DNA from: Pseudomonas urmiensis
GTDB taxonomy: Bacteria; Pseudomonadota; Gammaproteobacteria; Pseudomonadales; Pseudomonadaceae
Direction of reading: 5' to 3'
Assembly: GCF_014268815.2 (NCBI RefSeq)
Contig: NZ_JABWRE020000001.1
Coordinates: forward strand, 1,865,001-1,929,000
DNA length: 64,000 nt
Shown piece after piece: positions 25,835 to 34,185 of this stretch. The notes under the pieces were generated by a model, which worked only from the letters and a program-made list of their open reading frames with translations, made no database searches and had not been told where the DNA came from. The position numbers and the translations under genes are program-made. Within the stretch, counting starts at the first letter, position 1. Each line of letters begins with the position of its first letter.

Positions 25835-27244
25835 TCAGTCCTCCACCACCCAGGTGTCCTTGGTGCCGCCGCCCTGCGACGAGTTGACCACCAGCGAGCC
25901 TTCTTGCAAGGCGACCCGGGTCAGGCCGCCCGGCACCAGGCGGGTTTCGCTGCCCGACAGGACGAACGGGCGCAGGTCGATGTGGCGTGGCGCGATGCCG
26001 TTTTCGACGAAGGTCGGGCAGGTCGACAAGCACAGCGTGGGCTGGGCGATGTAGGCGTGCGGGCGGGCCTTGATGCGGGCCCGAAAATCCTCGATCTGCG
26101 CAGCGCTCGCCGCCGGCCCGACCAACATGCCATAGCCACCGGAGCCCTGCGTCTCCTTGACCACCAACTGCGGCAAGTGCGCCAGCACGTGTGACAGGTC
26201 CTGCGGCTTGCGGCATTGCCAGGTGGGCACGTTGCGCAGAATCGGCTCCTCGCTGAGGTAGAAGCGGATCATCTCGTCGACATAGGGATAGATCGACTTG
26301 TCGTCGGCGACCCCGGTGCCGGCGGCATTGGCCAGGATCACGTTGCCTGCCCGGTAAACGGCAATCAGCCCGGGCACGCCGAGCATCGAGTCGGGGTTGA
26401 ACGACAAGGGGTCGAGGTACTCATCGTCCAGTCGCCGATAGATCACGTCCACTTGCTGGGGCCCGGCTGTGGTGCGCATGTAGACATGGTCGTCGCGCAC
26501 GAACAGGTCGGCGCCTTCGACCAGTTCGATGCCCATCTCGCGGGCCAGGAACGCATGCTCGAAGTAGGCGCTGTTGAAGCGCCCCGGGGTGAGCACTACT
26601 GCGGTAGGGTTGTCCAGCGGGCTGGCGCTCTTGAGTGTGTCGAGCAGCAGGTTGGGGTAGTGGTCGATGGGCGCGATGCGCTGGGCGGCGAACAGCTCGG
26701 GGAACAGGCGCATCATCATCTTGCGGTCTTCGAGCATGTAGCTGACCCCGCTGGGGGTGCGCAGGTTGTCCTCCAGCACGTAGTAGGTGCCATCGCTGTC
26801 GCGAACCAGGTCGACCCCGGTGATATGCGCATAGAGGCCGCGATGCAGATGCAGGCCCTGCATGGCGACCTGGTAGCCCTCGTTGGCCAGCACCTGCTCA
26901 GGCGGGATGATGCCGGCCTTGAGGATGCGCTGGTCGTGGTAGATGTCCTGCAGGAACAGGTTCAGCGCCTGTACCCGCTGGATGCAGCCGCGCTCGACGG
27001 TGCGCCACTCGCTGGCGCGGATGCTGCGGGGGATGATGTCGAACGGGATCAGGCGTTCGGTGTCTTGCTTGTCGCCGTACAGCGTGAAAGTGATACCGGC
27101 ACGATGAAACAGCAAGTCGGCCTCGCGCCGACGTTGCTCCAGCAGCTCCAGTGGGGTGTTCGCCAGCCAGCGGGCGAAGGCTTGATAATGTGGGCGGCAA
27201 CTTCCGTTAGCCTCATACATTTCATTGAAAAACGCTCGGGACAT
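25835..27244 (-). CDS. circularly permuted ATP-grasp protein
   Basis: 469 residues of the circularly permuted type-2 ATP-grasp family. Signatures include RGCIQRVQALNLFLQDIYHDQ, GVDLVRDSDGTYYVLEDNLRTPSGVSYMLEDR, VVKETQGSGGYGMLVGP (nucleotide loop) and the C-terminal SSQGGGTKDTWV. The fold suggests ATP-dependent amide or peptide bond formation; the acceptor is unknown. ATG 27244 is chosen over the GTG six bases earlier because AAGGAG lies five bases before it. First gene of the Anbu operon; the promoter must be in 27245-27553. Confidence 0.88.
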   Translation of the reverse strand: MSRAFFNEMYEANGSCRPHYQAFARWLANTPLELLEQRRREADLLFHRAGITFTLYGDKQDTERLIPFDIIPRSIRASEWRTVERGCIQRVQALNLFLQDIYHDQRILKAGIIPPEQVLANEGYQVAMQGLHLHRGLYAHITGVDLVRDSDGTYYVLEDNLRTPSGVSYMLEDRKMMMRLFPELFAAQRIAPIDHYPNLLLDTLKSASPLDNPTAVVLTPGRFNSAYFEHAFLAREMGIELVEGADLFVRDDHVYMRTTAGPQQVDVIYRRLDDEYLDPLSFNPDSMLGVPGLIAVYRAGNVILANAAGTGVADDKSIYPYVDEMIRFYLSEEPILRNVPTWQCRKPQDLSHVLAHLPQLVVKETQGSGGYGMLVGPAASAAQIEDFRARIKARPHAYIAQPTLCLSTCPTFVENGIAPRHIDLRPFVLSGSETRLVPGGLTRVALQEGSLVVNSSQGGGTKDTWVVED

Positions 27245-27553
27245 ACCCACTCCTTGCCACGTCTAGTCGGCATTCTTATCGTCGGCGGCGCTATTGCAGG
27301 GCGCTGCAAGTCAGCACTGCAATGACGATGCCGAAACGCTTGGGGCAGGGGTGATAAGTGCAGAACGTGCAACAAACAGCCGATGTGCGCTGTTTGCTAT
27401 CAAAAAAGCGGACCTATTGAGTGGATTACTGGCCAATGGCCGGGCGTCGCCGGCTTTGCCACGCCTTGGGCATTATTGAAAATGCATCAAAACAGAGCGC
27501 GGCGGACGTTGCCTGTGAAGATGACCCTAAGTGGTGCCTGGCCTGAACCAAGA
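27245..27553. other. 309-base promoter region of the Anbu operon
   Basis: No gene. It contains the inverted repeat at 27373-27396 and downstream sequence of the LysR gene. I cannot assign a -35/-10 pair with confidence. Confidence 0.5.
27373..27396. promoter_or_regulatory. operator-like inverted repeat before the Anbu operon
   Basis: CAAACAGC (27373-27380) / GCTGTTTG (27389-27396) with an 8-base spacer, about 130 bases upstream of the ATP-grasp start. There is no U-tract on the minus strand, so it is better read as a protein-binding site than a terminator. Confidence 0.4.
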
Positions 27554-28513
27554 TCAGGTCGAACGCCCTTGCTCAGCCCGCACCGCCGCCATGAACGTCT
27601 GCATCGCTGACGACTGCACGCGATTGCGCCGGGTAATCAACCCATAAGGCGGCAGGCGCGGCTCAAGCTGGATCGGCAGCACCGCCAGCAAGTGCCGCCC
27701 TGGGTAGTCGTCGACCACCGAGCGCGGGGTGATGCCGATCATGTCGGTCTGCTGCAGCAACGACAGCAAGGTCATGATCGAGGTGGTCTCGACGATGCTG
27801 CTGGGCAAGTCGATCCGGGCGTTGTGGAACGCCTGGTTGACGATGGTGCGCATCGGGCTTGGATGCTGTTGCAGCACCCAGGTCATTTCCTGCAGCTCGG
27901 TCCAGGCGATCTTTTTCACCTTGGCCAGCGGGTGCTGGGCGCCGGTGATCACGCACAGCTCCTCTTCGCCGAGGCTGTCGAACTGCAAATCGTCGGTACG
28001 CGCATTGCTCGGGATGCGCCCCAGCACCACATCCAGCTGATCCTGTTGCAGGGCCTGTACCAGGACATCGCTGGTGTCCACCTGCAGGCTCATCGACAGC
28101 CGTGGGTGGCTCTGCTTGAGGGTAGCGATGGTACGCGTCAGCAAGCCTGAGGCCAGTGCAGGAATGGCGCCGATGGTGACCCGGCCGAGGTTGCCCGATT
28201 CCAGCGCGACCATTTCTTCGCGCATGCCCGACAGCTCGGCGAAGATCATCCGCGCATAGTAGATCAGCGTCTCGCCGAACGGCGTTGCGCGCATACCGCG
28301 GGCCAGGCGTTCGAACAGCTCGACGCCGAGCAGGTCCTCGGCTTCGTGGAGCATCTTGGTGGCGGCCGGTTGGGTCATGCCGATCTCTTCGGCGGCGCGG
28401 CGCAGCGAGCCGAGTTCGTCCAGGGCCAGCATCAGGCGCAGTTGCCGCAGGCGCAGCCGGCTGTGGATGATGTTGGCGTCGGGGATGCGGGACATGGTCT
28501 GGCTCGTGGGCAT
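27554..28513 (-). CDS. LysR family regulator of the sugar-acid/tct cluster
   Basis: About 319 residues. Helix-turn-helix with LRQLRLMLALDELGSLRRAAEEIGMTQPAATK, then the effector domain (GRVTIGAIPALASGLLTRTI...). This subgroup (GbpR/PcaQ-like opening) often controls sugar-acid or aromatic-acid uptake. It follows tctA on the same strand by 85 bases and so may be co-transcribed with tctCBA. The start is uncertain: 28513 or 28495 are both possible and neither has a strong ribosome-binding site. It is the only regulator in the 27.5-40.8 kb cluster and therefore its likely controller. Confidence 0.85.
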   Translation of the reverse strand: MPTSQTMSRIPDANIIHSRLRLRQLRLMLALDELGSLRRAAEEIGMTQPAATKMLHEAEDLLGVELFERLARGMRATPFGETLIYYARMIFAELSGMREEMVALESGNLGRVTIGAIPALASGLLTRTIATLKQSHPRLSMSLQVDTSDVLVQALQQDQLDVVLGRIPSNARTDDLQFDSLGEEELCVITGAQHPLAKVKKIAWTELQEMTWVLQQHPSPMRTIVNQAFHNARIDLPSSIVETTSIMTLLSLLQQTDMIGITPRSVVDDYPGRHLLAVLPIQLEPRLPPYGLITRRNRVQSSAMQTFMAAVRAEQGRST

Positions 28514-28598
28514 AGGGGAGGCCAAGATTGACAAGAAATGGAGGAGGGCGCCACCGCCGCGGGGCAGGTGCGCCCTCAAGGCGGTGGCGACTGCAAGG

Positions 28599-30122
28599 TT
28601 ATGCCGGGCGCCGGGCCAGCTTGCGCCCGAGCACGCTACGCAGACCGGCGATGGCCTTGGCCAACAGCGGCCAGAACAGCATTACCAGGGCCGCGCTGCT
28701 CAGGCTGGCCACCAGTGGGTTGGACCAGAAGATCGCCAACTGCCCGTCGGAGAACAGCATCGACTGGCGGAAGGCGTCCTCGGCCTTGTCGCCCAATACT
28801 GCCGCCAGCACCAGCGGGGCGATCGGATAGCCGAGCTTCTTGAACAGATAGCCCAGCGCACCGAAGATCAGCATCAGGCCGACATCGGTCATCGAGTTGT
28901 GCACCGAATAGGCACCGATAGCGCAGACCATGATGATGATCGGCGCGATGATCGAAAACGGGATGCGCAGGATCGAGGCGAACAATGGCACCGTGGCCAG
29001 CACCACGATCAGGCTGACGACGTTGCCCAGGTACATGCTGGCGATCAGCCCCCAGACGAAGTCGTGCTGTTCGACGAACAGCGTCGGCCCTGGATGCAGC
29101 CCCCAGATCATCAGGCCACCGAGCATCACCGCGGCGGTTGCCGAGCCGGGGATGCCCAGCGTCAACATCGGTAGCAGGGCGCTGGTGCCGGCGCTGTGGT
29201 CGGCGGTTTCCGGGGCGATCACCCCTTCCACCTCGCCACTGCCAAAGCGCTCGCGGTTTTTCGAGAAGCGCCGCGCCAGGCTGTAGCTCATGAACGAGGC
29301 GGCGGTCGGCCCGCCTGGGGTGACGCCCATCCAGCAACCGACCAGCGCACTGCGCAGCCAGGTCAGCCAGTAGCGCGGCAGCTTGGCCCAGGTGCGCAGG
29401 ATCACCATCGGCGTGATGCGCGCCCGCTCACCACGAAACACCAGCCCTTCCTCCACCGTGCAGAGGATTTCGCCGATGCCGAACAGGCCGATCACCGCCA
29501 CCTCGAAGCTGAGCCCCGAGAGCAGCCAGGGTTGCTCGAAGGTCAGGCGCAGTTCGCCGGACACGGTGTCCATGCCGACGGCGGCCATGCCGAAGCCGAT
29601 CATCATCGCTACCAGGGTCTTGAGCGGTGGGTTCTTGCTCAGGCCGATGAAAGTGCAGAACGCCAGCAGATAGACGGCAAAGAACTCCGGTGAGCTGAAC
29701 TGCAAGGCGAAGCGGGCGATATGGGTCGACAGGAAGGTCAGCAGCAACACCCCGACCAGCGCGCCGAGCAGCGCCGAGGTGAACGCGGCGGTCAGCGCTT
29801 CGCCGGCCTGGCCGTTGCGCGCCATCGGGTAGCCGTCGAAGGTGGTCGCCACCGACGACGGTTCGCCGGGTATGTTGAACAGGATCGAGGTGATCGAGCC
29901 GCCGAACAACGCCCCCCAGTACATGCACGACAGCAGGATGATCGCCGACACCGGCTCCATGGTGAAGGTCAGCGGCAGCAGCAGCGCCACGCCATTCGGT
30001 GCGCCCAGCCCAGGCAGCACGCCGACCAGAATCCCCAGCAGCACGCCGACCACCATCAGGCCTAGGTGATGTGCGCTGAGGATCAGGCTCATGCCTTGCA
30101 TCAACGAGTCGATTTCACTCAT
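28599..30122 (-). CDS. tctA: tripartite tricarboxylate transporter, large membrane subunit TctA
   Basis: 507 residues and about 11-12 transmembrane segments. Both TctA signatures are visible: VGVLPGLGAPNGVALLLPLTF with GALFGGSITSILFNIPGEP near the N-terminus, and GVTPGGPTAASFMSYSLA...LTLGIPGSATAAVMLGGLMIWGL in the second half. It is the main channel subunit for uptake driven by ion gradients. The start overlaps the tctB stop by four bases. Substrate is set by TctC; the neighbourhood argues for a sugar acid or related carboxylate rather than citrate. Confidence 0.92.
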   Translation of the reverse strand: MSEIDSLMQGMSLILSAHHLGLMVVGVLLGILVGVLPGLGAPNGVALLLPLTFTMEPVSAIILLSCMYWGALFGGSITSILFNIPGEPSSVATTFDGYPMARNGQAGEALTAAFTSALLGALVGVLLLTFLSTHIARFALQFSSPEFFAVYLLAFCTFIGLSKNPPLKTLVAMMIGFGMAAVGMDTVSGELRLTFEQPWLLSGLSFEVAVIGLFGIGEILCTVEEGLVFRGERARITPMVILRTWAKLPRYWLTWLRSALVGCWMGVTPGGPTAASFMSYSLARRFSKNRERFGSGEVEGVIAPETADHSAGTSALLPMLTLGIPGSATAAVMLGGLMIWGLHPGPTLFVEQHDFVWGLIASMYLGNVVSLIVVLATVPLFASILRIPFSIIAPIIIMVCAIGAYSVHNSMTDVGLMLIFGALGYLFKKLGYPIAPLVLAAVLGDKAEDAFRQSMLFSDGQLAIFWSNPLVASLSSAALVMLFWPLLAKAIAGLRSVLGRKLARRPA

Positions 30123-30649
30123 GGCCGCAGCCCTCCCAGCACATTGGCCACGTCACCCAGCAGGCCAGCTGGCAGCGGCACCTTGAACCACAACGCGAAG
30201 ATCAGGTAGCTGGCCAGTGCGGCGCCGCAGGACACCAGCACCATGGTCAGCCAGCGATGGCCCTGACCTGCGCGCCGTGCGCGCCACATGAACCAGGCGA
30301 TGAACAGGATCGAGGCCAGGTAGATACCGGTGAACGGTATGGCGGCGACAAAGCCCACGATCGGCAGGAACACCGCCAGCACCTGGCGAAACGCCTGGCG
30401 GCCGACGAAGGATTCAGCAACCGCTGGGCGGCGCAGCAATGCCAGCAGCAGATTGCCGAGGCTGGCGCAGCTCAGCAGCAGGCCGATGTAGAAGGGGAAG
30501 TAGCCGGCCTCGGGGCCGGCATCGCCCCAGCCGATGCCGATCGCCAGGCTGCCGTGCATGAGGATGGCGCCCAATGCGCCGGTGAACAGGGCAAGGCCGG
30601 TTTCCACCCAGCGGGTGGCAACCAGCGGTGTGTCTGAGGGGCTGGACAT
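30119..30649 (-). CDS. tctB: tripartite tricarboxylate transporter, small membrane subunit TctB
   Basis: About 176 residues with four hydrophobic segments, the second after the DAGPEAGYFPFYIGLLL motif typical of TctB. It bridges TctA and functions in the inner membrane. The ATG at 30649 with GGGAGA upstream is preferred to a GTG at 30673 that overlaps the tctC stop. The gene lies between tctC and tctA in the normal C-B-A order. Confidence 0.87.
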   Translation of the reverse strand: MSSPSDTPLVATRWVETGLALFTGALGAILMHGSLAIGIGWGDAGPEAGYFPFYIGLLLSCASLGNLLLALLRRPAVAESFVGRQAFRQVLAVFLPIVGFVAAIPFTGIYLASILFIAWFMWRARRAGQGHRWLTMVLVSCGAALASYLIFALWFKVPLPAGLLGDVANVLGGLRP

Positions 30650-30669
30650 GGTGCTCTCCCTTGCAAGGT

Positions 30670-31680
30670 TCACTGGCGCAGCCAGCCGGCATCCTGGAAC
30701 AGCGGGATGACCCGCTCACGGTCCTGTTCGATGTAGCTGACCAACGCCTGCCCCTCAAGGAAGGTCGGGGCCAGGGCCGAACGCTCGATATAGGCCTTGA
30801 ACTCCGGGGTCTGGCTGACCTTGCGCAGCAGTTCGACATAGAAACTGCGTTGCGCCTCGCTGATCGCTCCCGGCAGGAACACCGTGCGCGGGAAGCGGTA
30901 CTGATCGATGCCCAGGCCCTGCTCATGGCAGGTGGGGATGTCGGCCCAGGACTGCTCGGCGGTGACCTTTTCCTGGTAGATCATGCGTTCGTGGCTGAAC
31001 ACGCACAGCGGCCTGACCTGGCCGCCACGCCATTGGCTGAGGCTTTCGGCGGGGTTGTTGAGGTTGGCCGCGATGTGCTTGCCGGCCAACTGGATCGAAG
31101 CCTCGCTGCCGCTCTTGAACGGGATGTAGGTGAGCTTGCTGCCGACCTGCTTGCCGATCAGCAGGGCCAGGGTCTGGTCGACATCTTTCGACTGGCTGCC
31201 ACCAAAGCGCAGCTTGCCGCCATCAGCCAACGCGCCTTTGAACGCTGCGGCATCGGCCCAGGGTGCATCCTGATAGGTCCAGAGAATGAAGTCGTCCTCG
31301 GCCACCGCTGCCACTGGCGTGAGGTCGGTCCACTGGTAGCCGAGCTTGGCCACCAGCGGCAACAGGTACACATTGTTGGTGCCGATCACCAGTTTGTGCG
31401 CATCGCCCTGGGCCAGCTTCATGTCGAGAAAGGCTTCGGCGCCGTTGCCGCCACCTTTGTTGAGCACCACGGTATTGACGTCCAGCAGCTGATGCTGGCT
31501 GATCGCCGACTGGATCAGCCGGGCCAGTTGATCGGTGCCGCCGCCCGGGCCGCCGGCGACCACGATCTCCACGTTCTTCTGGGGTTTCCAGGCCTCGGCG
31601 AGGGCGGGCAGGGCGGGGGCGCTGAGCAGGGCGCAGGTGGCCAGGAACGACGACAGGTGACGCGCGTAGGCGTATCGCAT
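30670..31680 (-). CDS. tctC: tripartite tricarboxylate transporter, periplasmic binding protein TctC
   Basis: 336 residues. The N-terminal signal peptide (RHLSSFLATCALLSAPALPALAEA) predicts cleavage near residue 29. The mature part opens with KNVEIVVAGGPGGGTDQLARLI, the carboxylate-binding start of the Bug/TctC family. FGGSQSKDVDQ and the C-terminal helices are typical. It captures the solute in the periplasm for TctAB. It is first in tctCBA and divergent from the MFS gene at 31908 across 227 bases that hold palindromic sites. Confidence 0.9.
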   Translation of the reverse strand: MRYAYARHLSSFLATCALLSAPALPALAEAWKPQKNVEIVVAGGPGGGTDQLARLIQSAISQHQLLDVNTVVLNKGGGNGAEAFLDMKLAQGDAHKLVIGTNNVYLLPLVAKLGYQWTDLTPVAAVAEDDFILWTYQDAPWADAAAFKGALADGGKLRFGGSQSKDVDQTLALLIGKQVGSKLTYIPFKSGSEASIQLAGKHIAANLNNPAESLSQWRGGQVRPLCVFSHERMIYQEKVTAEQSWADIPTCHEQGLGIDQYRFPRTVFLPGAISEAQRSFYVELLRKVSQTPEFKAYIERSALAPTFLEGQALVSYIEQDRERVIPLFQDAGWLRQ

Positions 31681-31761
31681 GGGTGACCTCTTGTTGTCTT
31701 TGTTATGGGTAGCCGCAGTGTGCGAAGGGAACCGATAAGCGTCTATTCAAAGTTAGGCATA

Positions 31762-31772
31762 CATCGATAGCC
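31762..31772 (-). promoter_or_regulatory. shared motif GGCTATCGATG (site 1)
   Basis: Minus-strand copy of an 11-base motif also found at 35433-35443 before the second MFS gene of the cluster. Candidate common operator. Confidence 0.4.
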
Positions 31773-31775
31773 CTG

Positions 31776-31796
31776 GGTTATAGCTGAGCGATAACC
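31776..31796. promoter_or_regulatory. LysR-type palindrome in the tctC/MFS divergent promoter
   Basis: GGTTAT-N9-ATAACC, containing a T-N11-A style core. Another GGTTATCG lies at about 31831. Its position between divergent genes fits binding by the LysR regulator at 27554. Confidence 0.5.
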
Positions 31797-31907
31797 TCAG
31801 GCAATGGCTGTATGAGCAGCTTTGATTAGACGGTTATCGTTGCGCCGGCCATAGTCGCTGTGCCGGCAACGACCGGATCACAACAATAACAACCAGAGGT
31901 AGCTCCT

Positions 31908-33233
31908 ATGGCTCAGGCACAAACGGCTGTGCTGCAAGCTGCGCGTTCAGCCGATAAAGCAGTCGCGCTGAAGGCCAGCAACGTGCGCTGGCGCATCTTC
32001 GCCATCATCTTTGCACTGACGGTGATCAACTTGATCGACCGTGTATCGCTGTCGATCGCCATGCCCACCATTGCCGCCGAATTCGAACTTTCGCCGAGCA
32101 TGCAAGGGCTGATTCTGAGCAGTTTCTTCTGGGCCTATGCGTTGTTGCAGATCCCTGGCGGCTGGTTGATCGACCGCTTTGGTCCGCGCCGGGTGATCGG
32201 CTGGTCAACGGGTTTATGGGGGGCTTTCCAGACCCTCGCGGCATTCGCCACGGGCGGGTTGTCACTGATGTTCGCGCGGGTGGCGCTGGGCGCTGCGGAG
32301 GCGCCGTTGTTTCCCTCCGGCGGCAAACTCAATTCGCTCTGGCTCGGCCCCAGCGAGCGCAGCCGCGGCGCCGTGCTGATGGACTGCGGCGGCCCGCTGG
32401 GGGCTGCGCTTGGCGGGCTGATCATTGCCTACCTGATTGCTGTGCTCGGCTCCTGGCGCATCGCCTTTTTCGTCGCCGGCATCGCCACCCTGGCCATGGC
32501 CTGGCTGGCTTGGCACTACTTGCGCGACAACCCCGCCGAACATGCCTCGGTCAATGCCGCCGAGCTTGAGCAAATCAATGGTGGGCGCGCCGTACCAGCC
32601 GCTGAAGCGGCGCAGCAACAGGCTAAAGGCCTGGGCATCGCGCCACGTTCGCTGACCGGCATCCTGCTCGGGCGCGCCAGTTGGGCCATGGTGTTCTTCG
32701 GCCTGTTGACCTGGGGGCCGAGCTATCTGGCCCATGCCCGCGGTTTTGATATCAAAGGCATCGGCGCTGCCACCTTCATCATCTTCCTGTGCGGTGCGCT
32801 GGGTTCGCTGGTCGGCGGCTTCCTGTGCGACATGCTGATCCGCAAGGGCGTGCGCCGAGGCCTGGCGGCCAAGGGGCTACTGACCTTTTCCGGCCTGGTG
32901 GCGCTGTGCGCGTTACTCCTGCTGCCTGGCCTGAGCAATGCCTATGCCGCTGTAGCGCTGCTGTCGCTGACGGCGTTCTTCCTCATGTGGGGCAGCCTCT
33001 ACTGGAGCTTCCCAGCGTTGCTCGCCGCGCCCTCGCGGGTAGGCCTGATCGGCGGCGTGATGAACCTCGCCGGCAGCCTGGGCGGCATCGTCGTGCCGAT
33101 TCTGGTTGGCGTTCTGCTGCAGCACCTGGGCGGTTACCCGGCGGTGCTCGGCTTCTTTGCCCTGTGTTCGGCGCTGTTCATCGTCGGCACGTTGTTGATC
33201 GCTCTGGACAAGACCGAGGTTAACCATGGCTGA
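31908..33233 (+). CDS. MFS transporter, anion:cation symporter (ACS) type
   Basis: 441 residues with 12 predicted transmembrane segments. The ACS-family start is visible: a charged N-terminus, NLIDRVSLSIAMPTIAAEF, WAYALLQIPGGWLIDRFGPRRVIGWS (motif A) and the RxxLGAAEAPLFP stretch. Relatives import hexonates, glucarate/galactarate or galactonate. First gene of a tight operon: its stop overlaps the next start by eight bases. Likely uptake of the sugar-acid or lactone processed by the following two enzymes. Confidence 0.85.
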   Translation: MAQAQTAVLQAARSADKAVALKASNVRWRIFAIIFALTVINLIDRVSLSIAMPTIAAEFELSPSMQGLILSSFFWAYALLQIPGGWLIDRFGPRRVIGWSTGLWGAFQTLAAFATGGLSLMFARVALGAAEAPLFPSGGKLNSLWLGPSERSRGAVLMDCGGPLGAALGGLIIAYLIAVLGSWRIAFFVAGIATLAMAWLAWHYLRDNPAEHASVNAAELEQINGGRAVPAAEAAQQQAKGLGIAPRSLTGILLGRASWAMVFFGLLTWGPSYLAHARGFDIKGIGAATFIIFLCGALGSLVGGFLCDMLIRKGVRRGLAAKGLLTFSGLVALCALLLLPGLSNAYAAVALLSLTAFFLMWGSLYWSFPALLAAPSRVGLIGGVMNLAGSLGGIVVPILVGVLLQHLGGYPAVLGFFALCSALFIVGTLLIALDKTEVNHG

Positions 33234-34185
33234 GTTGTACGACGGGCCAATCGTCGATGCCCACCATCATTTCTGGGACCCCGTGAACAACCCGCATCCG
33301 TGGTTGGCGGCGAGTGCCAATATCCCGTTTCGCTACGGCGACTACAGCGCGCTCAAGCGCCGTTACTTCCCGCAGGATTATTTTGCCGATGCGGGCGAGC
33401 ACCAGGTGGTCGAGACGGTGTACGTGGAAACGGAGTGGGACCCAAACGACCCCATCGGCGAGTCCCGCTTCATCCATGCTCTGGCTGCCCGCTACGGCAC
33501 GCCCAATGCGGTGGTTGCCCAGGCCTGGCTGGATGCCGACGATGCCCCGCAGGTGCTGGCAGCCCAAGCGGGCTTTGCGCGGGTACGCAGCGTTCGGCAC
33601 AAACCGGGTGGGCCCACCCAGCCCGACCAGGTCGGCCGTTCGCACAGCTTGATGAGCGATGAGCAGTGGCGCCGTGGCTACGCCGAGCTGGGTCGCCATG
33701 GTCTGCACTTCGACCTGCAGACGCCGTGGTGGAACCTCGACGAGGCGGCGCGCCTGGCGCGGGATTTCCCCAATACCTTGCTGATTCTCAATCATGCCGG
33801 GCTGCCGTCCGATCGCAGCGCCCAGGGCCTGGCCGACTGGCAGGCGGCCATGGCGCGCTTCGCCCGTTGCGACAACGTCGCGGTGAAGATCTCCGGCATT
33901 GGCCAGGCCGGCAAGCCGTGGCGCGTCGAGGACAACGCCTGGATCGTGCGCCAGGTCATCGCCCTGTTCGGCAGCGAACGGGCGATGTTCGCCAGCAACT
34001 TCCCGGTCGATGGCCTGTGCGGCAGCTTCGATGATATCTACCGCGGCTTCAAGCGCATCGTTGCCGACTTGCCGCCTACCACCCAGGAACAACTTTTTCT
34101 GCGCAATGCACGGCGGATCTACCGCACTGTGCCCGACACCCTGCGCCATGCCCAGCTATCGCCCGACATGAGGACTCCCGTATGA
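33226..34185 (+). CDS. amidohydrolase-superfamily lactonase-like hydrolase (COG3618 type)
   Basis: 319 residues, a TIM-barrel metal hydrolase related to 2-pyrone-4,6-dicarboxylate, L-fuconolactone and rhamnonolactone hydrolases. It starts with IVDAHHHFWDP (metal His cluster at residues 13-15). Later comes ILNHAGLPSD, with ASNFPVDG as the barrel-end Asp motif. The likely reaction is opening of a sugar lactone to its acid. It overlaps the MFS gene by 8 bases and pdxA2 by 4, so the three are translated together. Substrate not determinable from sequence. Confidence 0.8.
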   Translation: MAELYDGPIVDAHHHFWDPVNNPHPWLAASANIPFRYGDYSALKRRYFPQDYFADAGEHQVVETVYVETEWDPNDPIGESRFIHALAARYGTPNAVVAQAWLDADDAPQVLAAQAGFARVRSVRHKPGGPTQPDQVGRSHSLMSDEQWRRGYAELGRHGLHFDLQTPWWNLDEAARLARDFPNTLLILNHAGLPSDRSAQGLADWQAAMARFARCDNVAVKISGIGQAGKPWRVEDNAWIVRQVIALFGSERAMFASNFPVDGLCGSFDDIYRGFKRIVADLPPTTQEQLFLRNARRIYRTVPDTLRHAQLSPDMRTPV

